Origin: Bacteroidota bacterium
GTDB lineage: Bacteria; Bacteroidota; Bacteroidia; Chitinophagales; Chitinophagaceae
Length of the DNA stretch: 40,311 nt
Assembly: GCA_029561255.1 (NCBI GenBank)
Contig: JAKQJH010000014.1
Span: forward strand, 1-40,311
Direction: 5' to 3'
The position numbers and the translations under genes were made by a program. Numbering within the stretch: the stretch's first letter is position 1; the number at the start of each line of letters is the position of its first letter. The notes beneath the pieces were generated by a model that saw nothing but the letters and a program-made list of their open reading frames with translations, was not told the DNA's origin and searched no databases. Positions 26,078-32,808 of this stretch are shown here, one piece after another.

Positions 26078-26374
26078 ATGAAACAGCACCTCCACATTTC
26101 CGCCGCCTTCGACCAGCCTGAGCTGGTGCAGAACCTCGTAGAACGTCTCGCCTACCGCCGTTATGATGCCGGTTATGATAAAGAGATCATGCCGCCTGGC
26201 TGCAAGGCCCTGGAAACCTCTTCCACCGAAGCCTTTGTAAGTGGCACCATGGGGATTGAAAGCCTCAATAAACAGGAACACTATAATATGCCGTTTATTA
26301 CCTGTTTTATGTTTACCTGCATCAAGGGTAAGGAGGAGCCTTATCAGTTGATTTGGAGCAGCTCTCTAAACTAA
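26078..26374 (+). CDS. Hypothetical small protein
   Basis: A 98-residue protein from the ATG at 26078 (a GTG at 26045 would add 11 residues). It starts MKQHLHISAAFDQPELVQN and has a hydrophobic, Cys-containing stretch near the C-terminus (MPFITCFMFTCIKG). Amino-acid composition is protein-like and a strong terminator follows at 26422-26458, which supports a real transcript. The overlapping minus-strand frame (26012-26281) is less convincing. No family was recognised. Confidence 0.45.
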   Translation: MKQHLHISAAFDQPELVQNLVERLAYRRYDAGYDKEIMPPGCKALETSSTEAFVSGTMGIESLNKQEHYNMPFITCFMFTCIKGKEEPYQLIWSSSLN

Positions 26375-26377
26375 GAT

Positions 26378-26527
26378 CCAAGATGCCAAGACACCAAGAT
26401 GCCAAATAAGCATCAAGAAGTAAAATCCAAACCCTTCTAAGGAGGCTTTGGATTTTTTCTTTATTGGTCCTTTTTTGGGTTTTGTTGTTTGGTTCTTCTT
26501 TGGCATCTTGGTGTCTTGGCATCTTGG
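26378..26527. repeat. Inverted repeat with 29-nt arms (CCAAGATGCCAAGACACC type)
   Basis: Positions 26378-26406 and 26499-26527 are perfect reverse complements of 29 nt and are 92 bp apart. Each arm is internally repetitive (CCAAGATGCCAAGACACCAA). They enclose a terminator hairpin. Confidence 0.88.
26422..26458 (+). terminator. Terminator inside the 29-nt inverted repeat
   Basis: A 10-bp stem (26422-26431 with 26447-26456, AAAATCCAAA/TTTGGATTTT) has an inner CCTT/AAGG pairing and a run of six T at 26453-26458. It follows the small gene ending at 26374. Confidence 0.75.
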
Positions 26528-26593
26528 TTCTTTGTCTTTCACCCCAGGTTTCCCGCCATTCACCGATAATACCCCCTCTCCAGCCCATTCCCG

Positions 26594-26625
26594 CTTGCTC
26601 CGAAGGGTCTCAGACCTTAGTTTTG
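26594..26625 (+). promoter_or_regulatory. Candidate promoter of the LiaF-like gene
   Basis: CTTG at 26594-26597 and TAGTTTTG at 26618-26625 are 20 nt apart. The -7 box matches TAnnTTTG exactly. The ATG follows at 26641, implying a very short leader. Confidence 0.4.
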
Positions 26626-26640
26626 GTTAAAATTGATTGT

Positions 26641-27504
26641 ATGGACCGCGAACAAAGACGAGAAGAAAGACGACAGCGCCGGGAGGAATACCGGATGCGC
26701 TGGGAAGAACAACGTCAGCAATATATGGATAATGCCCCCCGGCATGGGCATGTCTGGACCGGCCTCTTTATAGTCCTTATCGGCGTGGCTGCCTTGCTCC
26801 ATGCCAGTTTTGACGACCTGCCCGCCTGGATTTTCAGCTGGCAGATGTTCCTGATCGCCCTGGGCCTCTTTCTCGGTCTCAAGCACGGGTTCCGGGGAGC
26901 CGCCTGGATCATTATGATCGCCATCGGCAGCTTTTTTATGTTACAGGAGTTTTACCCCGAGCTCGCCATTCGCCGCTATTTCTGGCCTCTACTACTGATA
27001 GCCGGCGGTGCTTTTATCATTATCCGGCCCCGTCGTAAATCCTGGGAACAGTGTATGCGAAAAGAAAACAAAGCGAATACAAGTAACACTGCAGATACGG
27101 CAACAAATATTGGCGCCACGGGTAGTACCGATAATTTTATGGGATCCGGTGAAACCTGGAGCAAGGATGACTTTGTCGATTCAACCTCCATCTTCGGCGG
27201 AGATAAAAAGATCCTTCTCTCCAAAGATTTTAAAGGAGGAGATATTGTAAACATCTTCGGCGGCACAGAACTAAACCTCACCCAGGCCGATATCAACGGA
27301 AAAGTAACCATCGAAATCACCACCATTTTCGGAGGCACCAAACTGATCATCCCCGCTAACTGGGAAGTAAAATCAGAAGCGGTAACCATCTTCGGCGGAC
27401 TGGAGGACAAACGGAGTGCGAGCGTGATGAACAGTAACGGCGATAAGGTGTTACTGCTGAAAGGGACGGTGATATTTGGGGGCATCGAAATTAAGAGCTT
27501 CTAG
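26641..27504 (+). CDS. LiaF/LiaI-like membrane protein (DUF5668 plus YvqF-type C-terminal domain)
   Basis: A 287-residue protein from the ATG at 26641; the in-frame extension to 26464 runs through the inverted repeat and is rejected. A charged N-terminus (DREQRREERRQRREEYRMRWEEQ) precedes four membrane helices (about 38-130, WTGLFIVLIGVAALLHA to LLLIAGGAFIIIRP). After a polar linker comes a beta-helical C-terminal domain with four similar turns (STSIFGGDKK, NIFGGTELNL, TIFGGTKLII, TVIFGGIEIKSF), the cell-wall-active antibiotics response domain seen in LiaF/YvqF. LiaF proteins hold a cognate histidine kinase inactive until envelope stress. Here a LytS-type kinase and LytTR regulator follow after a 119-nt gap and one small gene, which fits an envelope-sensing module. 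Confidence 0.8.
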   Translation: MDREQRREERRQRREEYRMRWEEQRQQYMDNAPRHGHVWTGLFIVLIGVAALLHASFDDLPAWIFSWQMFLIALGLFLGLKHGFRGAAWIIMIAIGSFFMLQEFYPELAIRRYFWPLLLIAGGAFIIIRPRRKSWEQCMRKENKANTSNTADTATNIGATGSTDNFMGSGETWSKDDFVDSTSIFGGDKKILLSKDFKGGDIVNIFGGTELNLTQADINGKVTIEITTIFGGTKLIIPANWEVKSEAVTIFGGLEDKRSASVMNSNGDKVLLLKGTVIFGGIEIKSF

Positions 27505-27514
27505 ATAGTAGGCC

Positions 27515-27608
27515 TGTATGATGTTGGTCATAAGACCAACATCATACACAGACCAACATCGTAACCATAAACCATAAACCTTGATTATTGGTCAGAAGAC
27601 CAACAATC
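27515..27608 (+). promoter_or_regulatory. Two GGTC-N4-GACC hairpins and AGACCAACATC direct repeats
   Basis: Hairpin 1 is a perfect 15-bp stem (27515-27529 with 27534-27548, loop ATAA). Hairpin 2 (27583-27608, loop AGAA) has an 11-bp stem with one mismatch and the same TTGGTC/GACCAA core. GACCAACATC also repeats at 27534-27543 and 27551-27560, 17 bp apart, and CCATAAA is tandem at about 27565-27578. The region precedes the DUF4288-kinase-regulator operon. Neither hairpin is followed by a T run. Confidence 0.55.
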
Positions 27609-27623
27609 CTCAACCAACCTACT

Positions 27624-27983
27624 ATGAACTGGTACTTAACCAAAATGGTCTTCCGCATTATCTGTGGCGATGGCAACCATACTGCCCAGTTTGATGAACA
27701 ACTGCGACTGGTGACAGCCGGCAGCAAAGAAGAAGCCTTTCATAAGGCACAGCTGATGGGGATGCATGAGGAAGAAATGTTCTTCAACCAGCAATTGCAA
27801 CTGGTACAGTGGCAGTTTATCAGTGTCAGTGAACTTTACCAGCTCAATGAACTGATCGATGGCGCTGAAGTGTATAGCCGGATTGAGGAAAAGGAAAACC
27901 CGGAAAGCTATATGCATATTATACAGCAGAAAGCGGAACAAATACGTTTTGGCAATACGCTCGAAATCCTGAACCTCGCATAA
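27624..27983 (+). CDS. DUF4288-family protein
   Basis: A 119-residue cytosolic protein from the ATG at 27624 (MNWYLTKMVFRIICGDG); an upstream ATG at 27588 lies in the hairpin region. The pattern MNWYLTKMVFRI-x(8)-FDEQLRLVTAGSKEEAFHKAQ-LGxxEEEMF with QWQFISVSELYQL is that of DUF4288, a small alpha-beta family of unknown function common in Bacteroidota. One nucleotide separates its stop from the kinase start, so it is translationally coupled to the two-component pair. A modulator of that pair is a reasonable guess. Confidence 0.75.
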   Translation: MNWYLTKMVFRIICGDGNHTAQFDEQLRLVTAGSKEEAFHKAQLMGMHEEEMFFNQQLQLVQWQFISVSELYQLNELIDGAEVYSRIEEKENPESYMHIIQQKAEQIRFGNTLEILNLA

Positions 27984-27984
27984 A

Positions 27985-29022
27985 ATGGCGCAATCCCCTT
28001 TGTCATTAATACGGTTCAGGATCATCTTCATCGCTTCATGGGTGATCATACTAGCAGACCATGTCATGCTCCTGCATTTCTTTGGCCAGCCCTGGGAAGC
28101 TGCTGCGGTGGATGCGGTATTGAGTAATACCCTTTTATTACTGGCCTGTCTGCTGGTGATGATCGTGCTGCGCTATTATCTGCCCAGGGGACAACAATAT
28201 ATCAATGTATTCGCCCTCTGCCTGCTGCTCACCATTGCCTGGCTCTTATTAAGCAAATGGTTGCTGGGACTCCTGCTCGGGCAGTATGAAGGATACAAAT
28301 TACTTCTTCACAATTCACTTTCGATCCGATTCAGCCTCGCTTTCCTGCTCCTTGGTTTTATTACCATGGTGAGTATACTCTGGTACAGTCAGCTGGAACA
28401 GAAAGAACAGGAAGAACGGAAAAAAGATGCGGAAAAACTGGCACGCGAAGCCGAACTTTTTAAACTGCGTCAGCAACTGCAACCGCATTTCTTGTTCAAC
28501 AGCCTGAACTCCATCAATGCCCTGATCGGCAGCCGTCCGCAGGAAGCCCGGAAAATGGTGCAACAACTATCCGACTTTTTAAGAGGCACCATTAAAAAAG
28601 ATGAAGCCCAATGGGTGATCCTCAAGGAAGAACTGGAATACCTGCAGTTATATCTTGATATAGAGAAAGTGCGCTTTGGCAACCGGCTCGCCACCGCAAT
28701 TGATATTGAGGAAATCACCCATAACCTGAAACTACCGGCCTTGTTGCTTCAACCGATTGTGGAGAATGCCATCAAATTCGGGCTCTATGATACCATTGGT
28801 GAAACGGTCATTGAAATCAGTGCCGCGAAAGAAGAAAACCACCTGGTCATTAAAGTAAAGAATCCGTTTGATCCGGAAACCAGTTCGCCTAAGCAGGGAA
28901 CAGGATTCGGACTCAACTCTGTTCAACGGCGCTTATACCTCCTCTTTGCCCGGAATGACCTGGTTACCACGGAGGCCAAAGACAATATTTTTATTACAAT
29001 TGTGCGGATTCCGCAAGCTTAA
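27985..29022 (+). CDS. LytS/YehU-type sensor histidine kinase
   Basis: A 345-residue protein with four membrane helices (about 8-30, 46-64, 72-95 and 110-133) and only short outside loops, then a coiled linker rich in Glu and Lys (about 136-160). The His_kinase domain carries QLQPHFLFNSLNSINALI (phospho-acceptor His in QPHFLFN), LKEELEYLQLYLDIEKVRF, LQPIVENAIKFG (N box) and GTGFGLNSVQRRL (G box). These features define the LytS/AlgZ-like kinases that pair with LytTR regulators; the next gene is such a regulator, 11 nt away. The stimulus may be sensed within the membrane, possibly through the LiaF-like protein encoded upstream (inference). Confidence 0.9.
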   Translation: MAQSPLSLIRFRIIFIASWVIILADHVMLLHFFGQPWEAAAVDAVLSNTLLLLACLLVMIVLRYYLPRGQQYINVFALCLLLTIAWLLLSKWLLGLLLGQYEGYKLLLHNSLSIRFSLAFLLLGFITMVSILWYSQLEQKEQEERKKDAEKLAREAELFKLRQQLQPHFLFNSLNSINALIGSRPQEARKMVQQLSDFLRGTIKKDEAQWVILKEELEYLQLYLDIEKVRFGNRLATAIDIEEITHNLKLPALLLQPIVENAIKFGLYDTIGETVIEISAAKEENHLVIKVKNPFDPETSSPKQGTGFGLNSVQRRLYLLFARNDLVTTEAKDNIFITIVRIPQA

Positions 29023-29033
29023 ATAAATCGAAT

Positions 29034-29780
29034 ATGAGTAAAGTAATTATCATCGACGATGAACCCCTGGCAAGAAGTGTGGTACGTGAATACCTGCAAC
29101 AGCACCCCGGACTGGAAGTGGTTGCCGAATGTGGCGATGGATTTGAAGGCGTAAAAGCCATTCAGCAACATCAGCCCGACCTGATCTTACTGGATATCCA
29201 GATGCCCAAAATCACCGGCTTTGAAATGCTGGAATTGCTGGATCAGCCACCCGCCGTGATCTTTGCCACGGCCTTTGATGAATTTGCCATCAAGGCTTTT
29301 GAAGCGCATGCGATCGATTATTTACTAAAACCCTTTAACCAGGAACGTTTTGATAAAGCCATTGGCAAATGGGCGGAACAGCAAGCGGCCATTCCTGCTC
29401 CGGAAAAAAACACCCAGGAACTCCTGGAAGCGGCTTCCCTTTCCCCCTCACAACGCCAGCGGATTGTGGTGCGTAATGGCAGTAAGATTAAGATTATTTC
29501 CGTGAATGATGTCTGGTACCTGGAAGCGGCGGATGACTATGTGAAGATCCATACTACCGAAGGTTATTTCCTGAAGAATAAGACCATGGCTCATTTTGAG
29601 CAGTCACTCGATCCGGCCATTTTTGTCCGCTCCCACCGGTCCTATATTGTAAATGTGCAGCAGATTACCCGGATTGATCCTTATGAAAAAGACAACCATG
29701 TCGCAGTGCTGCGTTCCGGCGCTAAAGTGCCGGTGAGCCGTTCGGGTTATGCGAAGCTGAAGGAGGTACTGGGTTTATAA
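29034..29780 (+). CDS. LytTR-family response regulator
   Basis: A 248-residue protein. The receiver domain (1-120) has the acidic pocket IDDE (7-10), phospho-acceptor D54 in ILLDIQMP, and the conserved lysine in YLLKPF. The C-terminal LytTR DNA-binding domain (about 140-245) shows IVVRNGSKIKIISVNDVWYLEA, DDYVKIHTTEGYFL, FVRSHRSYIVNVQQI and KVPVSRSGYAKLKE. It is the expected partner of the upstream LytS-type kinase. Paired direct repeats around 27534-27560 are candidates for its own binding site, unproven. The gene ends just before a palindromic repeat separating it from the convergent operon. Confidence 0.92.
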   Translation: MSKVIIIDDEPLARSVVREYLQQHPGLEVVAECGDGFEGVKAIQQHQPDLILLDIQMPKITGFEMLELLDQPPAVIFATAFDEFAIKAFEAHAIDYLLKPFNQERFDKAIGKWAEQQAAIPAPEKNTQELLEAASLSPSQRQRIVVRNGSKIKIISVNDVWYLEAADDYVKIHTTEGYFLKNKTMAHFEQSLDPAIFVRSHRSYIVNVQQITRIDPYEKDNHVAVLRSGAKVPVSRSGYAKLKEVLGL

Positions 29781-29810
29781 TGAAATTTGATTTTGGGGCT
29801 CTTCTTACAA

Positions 29811-29874
29811 CACCCTTCGGCAAGCTCAGGGTGACAACGAGTGCACCTTGTCACCCTGAGTGTATCGAAGGGTG
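29811..29874. repeat. Inverted CACCCTTCGGCAAGCTCAGG-type repeat between convergent genes
   Basis: The arms at 29811-29835 and 29850-29874 pair over 25 positions with four mismatches and a 14-nt loop. The core CCCTTCGGCAAGCTCAGGGT recurs at 25750-25769 and 36485-36504. Its position and stem suggest it also serves as a transcription barrier between the two operons. Confidence 0.8.
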
Positions 29875-29900
29875 ACGCATAAGAATCCAATTTTCAATGA

Positions 29901-31361
29901 TTAATGCGAATGCCGTCTCTTAATCAATCCCCCCGAAGCTTCCTTGATCGTATTCGCAAATACAAAAGCCTTGGGATCCACTTCGCTGACGAGGTTTTTG
30001 AGTTTGCGTAATTCAAGGCGGGTAATGACGGTGAAAATAATATCACATTCCGCACTCACTTCAAATTTACCCGGCAGAAAACCACGTTCTCCTTTATAGA
30101 CCGTAATGGCACGACCCAGTTTATTCACGAGCTGATACTTGATGGCTTCACTGTTACCGGAGACAATCGTAACACCGGTATAGGCCTGCAGACCTTCCAC
30201 CACATAATCAATACAACGGGTGGCGGTGAAATACGTAAGAATAGAATACAAAGCTGTTTCAATACCAAAGCGGAAGCCGGCAATGGTGAAGATGACGATA
30301 TTGATCCCCAGGATAATCTCCGTGATCGTAAAGGAAGTTCGCTTCAATGTATAGACCGCCAGTACTTCAATGCCATCCAGTGCGGAACCTGTCCGCATAA
30401 TCAGACCAATTCCAATTCCCAGGAAAGCACCGCCGAAGATACAGATCAGTAGTTTATCGGCTGTCAATGCATACATAGGAATCAACATGAGGCAAATGCC
30501 CAAGAGGATTACGGCCATGAGTGTTCGTAAAGCGAAACGCTGTCCGATGGAATAATAACTGACGATGATCAGTGGAAGATTGAATAACAAAATCACCAGT
30601 CCGAGATTGAAATCATAAATCTCATGGACCAGCAGGGAGATTCCCGTGATCCCGCCATCAAAAAAGTGATTGGGCACCAGGAATAATTTCAAGGCAATGG
30701 CCGCAATCATCACCCCCGCAAAGGCCAGCATACTGTCCAGTACCAGCTGCCGCGGACTGCTTTCATGATGTGCCTGTATGCTGGATTCGAGCCGGGCATT
30801 GATCTTTCTCAGGTTATCCGCCTTCTTTTCATCCAGCATTTTTTTGGCACTTTCCGTAAAGTACTGGTGGGCCGTGAGAAATTCAGTCTGCATCAGTAAC
30901 CACTCCGAAGCGGTTTTTTGTTTACCAGACTGTTTAAGCTCTTCCAGCAATTTGGCAGAAGTCTGATCATATTCATCTGTACCAAAATAAAAAAGATCCG
31001 CATCCGCCATGATCCGGCCAAGATGATCCACCGGTGCCTGGGGAATACGGGTGGCCATAATGATCCGGCAAACCCTGGCGATCTGTTCGGGGCTGTATCC
31101 GAAACGGGGCAGGTGTTCTTCTGCAATACGACAGGATAATTCCTCATGCCCATCCGACTGATGAAGAAAACCGGCATCGTGAAACAGAGCGGCCGTTTTG
31201 ATGAGGATCAGATCCTCTCCCTCCACCAGCTCAGCTTTAGCCAGTGTAATGGCTGAATTCAGCACCGACCGGGTATGCGCAGCCGTATGATAGGTCACCC
31301 AGGAAGGAAGCTCATGCTGAAGCTTGGGTAGCAGGAAATTATAGGCGTTTTCGTATTGCAT
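29901..31361 (-). CDS. HD-domain hydrolase fused to YitT-family membrane protein
   Basis: A 486-residue fusion. Residues 1-190 form an HD-superfamily metal-dependent phosphohydrolase: H25 and H29 (TYHTAAHTRSV), H61-D62 (ALFHDAGF), and D120/D122 in MADADLFYF. After a helical linker come five or six membrane helices (about 208-375: DSMLAFAGVMIAAIALKLFL, FFDGGITGISLL, GLVILLFNLPLII, LLICIFGGAFLGIGIGLIMRTG) typical of YitT/DUF161. The C-terminal DUF2179 domain is at 395-475 (TGVTIVSGNSEAIKYQLV, GRAITVYKGERGF, DIIFTVITRLELRKL). HD enzymes often cleave nucleotides or cyclic nucleotides. It is the last gene of an operon whose preceding gene (25-nt gap) is a receiver-adenylate cyclase, so turnover of that signal is plausible but not shown. 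Confidence 0.85.
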   Translation of the reverse strand: MQYENAYNFLLPKLQHELPSWVTYHTAAHTRSVLNSAITLAKAELVEGEDLILIKTAALFHDAGFLHQSDGHEELSCRIAEEHLPRFGYSPEQIARVCRIIMATRIPQAPVDHLGRIMADADLFYFGTDEYDQTSAKLLEELKQSGKQKTASEWLLMQTEFLTAHQYFTESAKKMLDEKKADNLRKINARLESSIQAHHESSPRQLVLDSMLAFAGVMIAAIALKLFLVPNHFFDGGITGISLLVHEIYDFNLGLVILLFNLPLIIVSYYSIGQRFALRTLMAVILLGICLMLIPMYALTADKLLICIFGGAFLGIGIGLIMRTGSALDGIEVLAVYTLKRTSFTITEIILGINIVIFTIAGFRFGIETALYSILTYFTATRCIDYVVEGLQAYTGVTIVSGNSEAIKYQLVNKLGRAITVYKGERGFLPGKFEVSAECDIIFTVITRLELRKLKNLVSEVDPKAFVFANTIKEASGGLIKRRHSH

Positions 31362-31386
31362 GTTCTTACAAGTTAAAATAAATATT

Positions 31387-32427
31387 CTAATCCACTACTT
31401 CATAGGTGTTTACCGGCTGCGATTTGTTTTTCAAGTGCATCTCCCCCACTGAGTTGCAATTAAATGAGTCTTTTACTTTCTGGTAGGAGGACTCGCTGAT
31501 CAGAATCTGGCCTGGTGCCGCGGAAGACTGGAGTCGCTGAGCGGTATTCACCACATCCCCGATCACCGTATAATCCAGCCGGCGCAGGGTTGCCGAACCA
31601 ATATTCCCGGAGATCATTTCACCGGAATTGATACCGGTTGACACTTTGGGCGTATAACTTTTCAGTTCCTGCACAACCGGAAGATTGGCAATTTTTGTCC
31701 GGACCGCCAGTGCCGCATCGATGGCCCTGTCCAGGTGGTAATCACCCCGGAACACCGCCATCACCGCATCACCCATAAACTTATCAATATAACCACCCTG
31801 TGCAATGATTTCTTTGACCATCACATCAAAATAACTGTTGAGGAGTTGCACCACTTTATCGGGTGTCTCATTCTCGCTGATAGAGGTAAAGCCACAGATA
31901 TCAAAAAAAGCAATCGTGGCTTCCACCGTTTCGTTAGCCGCCAAAGAAGATTCAAACTCACGTCCGCCCATAAAGTTCAGCACCGTTTCATCCACATACA
32001 TTCTCAAAATATTGTTCTCCTTGATGGCTTTCATGGTTTCCCGCAACTGCGTGACATGTTTAATGGTCTTCTCCATCGTCAGTTCGAGGTCCTCGAAATT
32101 GACTGGCTTGGTAATAAAATCAAAAGCTCCCCGGTTCATTGCGGTACGGATATTATCCATATCGCCGTAAGCGGAAACGATCACTGATTTCAACAAGCCA
32201 TTTTGTTCACCCAGTTTGGTGAGCAGGGTTAGTCCGTCCATTTCAGGCATATTGATATCGCTGAGCACCACATCCACATCGTGGTGTTGGGTCAGCTGTT
32301 CCAGCGCATGCACCCCGTTTGCCGCAAATACAAACTGATACAGGTTCTCCCGGATCTTCTGCCGGAACTTCTGCCGGATCAGTACTTCCAGGTCTGCTTC
32401 GTCGTCTACTACAAGTATTTTAGCCAT
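31387..32427 (-). CDS. Response regulator with class III adenylate cyclase output
   Basis: A 346-residue cytosolic protein. Residues 1-125 are a receiver: DDE pocket (8-10), phospho-acceptor D57 in VVLSDINMPEMDG, S85, and K107 in ITKPVNF. After a helical linker, residues 165-346 are a class III nucleotide cyclase with every expected residue: metal-binding D176 (FFDICGFTS) and D220 (KFMGDAVMAVF), substrate-specifying K216 and D285 (LDYTVIGD), and transition-state N294 and R298 (VNTAQRL). The Lys/Asp pair predicts ATP, hence cAMP, as the substrate. Its start overlaps the receiver-only gene stop by one base (TGATG), so the two are coupled. Phosphorylation by the kinases encoded upstream should control the cyclase. 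Confidence 0.92.
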   Translation of the reverse strand: MAKILVVDDEADLEVLIRQKFRQKIRENLYQFVFAANGVHALEQLTQHHDVDVVLSDINMPEMDGLTLLTKLGEQNGLLKSVIVSAYGDMDNIRTAMNRGAFDFITKPVNFEDLELTMEKTIKHVTQLRETMKAIKENNILRMYVDETVLNFMGGREFESSLAANETVEATIAFFDICGFTSISENETPDKVVQLLNSYFDVMVKEIIAQGGYIDKFMGDAVMAVFRGDYHLDRAIDAALAVRTKIANLPVVQELKSYTPKVSTGINSGEMISGNIGSATLRRLDYTVIGDVVNTAQRLQSSAAPGQILISESSYQKVKDSFNCNSVGEMHLKNKSQPVNTYEVVD

Positions 32428-32804
32428 CAGATCAGTGTTTTTAATTTTTCTTTTAATTCGGTAAAGTCAACCGGTTTGGTCAGGAAATCATCCGCCCCTA
32501 ATTGTTTGGCGGTGTTGAAGTTTTCCGCGTCCCCGTAAGCAGTAATCATCATTACCACGGGCGGAGGTTTAAAGTACTTGGATTTGATCTGCCCCAGCAG
32601 TTCAAGTCCACTCATTCCCGGCATATTGATGTCGGAGAGTATCAGCACGGCTTCCTGTTCATGCTCATTCAGGTATTTCAGTGCCTGTTCGCCGGAAAAA
32701 GCAAAATCAAAATGCATTTCACCGTTTTTAATTTCACGGCGGAATCGCTGTTCAAATAAGGTCTGAACATCTGTTTCGTCGTCTACAACTAAGATTTTCA
32801 TCAT
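32427..32804 (-). CDS. Receiver-only response regulator
   Basis: A 125-residue stand-alone receiver. The start is MMKILVVDDE at 32804 (or the second Met at 32801); the longer open frame to 32906 overlaps the kinase gene and is not needed. It has the DDE pocket, phospho-acceptor D58 (LILSDINMPGMSG), T/S in MMITAYGDA, and K in FLTKPVDF. There is no output domain. It sits between kinase 1 (stop 4 nt upstream) and the receiver-cyclase, and its sequence resembles the cyclase's receiver (DINMPxMxGLxLL, AYGDxxN). A phosphate sink, relay or competitor for the same kinases is likely. Confidence 0.9.
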   Translation of the reverse strand: MMKILVVDDETDVQTLFEQRFRREIKNGEMHFDFAFSGEQALKYLNEHEQEAVLILSDINMPGMSGLELLGQIKSKYFKPPPVVMMITAYGDAENFNTAKQLGADDFLTKPVDFTELKEKLKTLI

Positions 32805-32808
32805 TGGT

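Noticed and set aside
26012-26281. Minus-strand 89-residue frame
   Set aside because: It is antisense to the more protein-like plus-strand frame that is followed by a terminator.
26464-26640. In-frame N-terminal extension of the LiaF-like protein from 26464
   Set aside because: The 59 extra codons run through the right arm of the 29-nt inverted repeat and a promoter-like box; the ATG at 26641 begins a typical charged N-terminus of the family.
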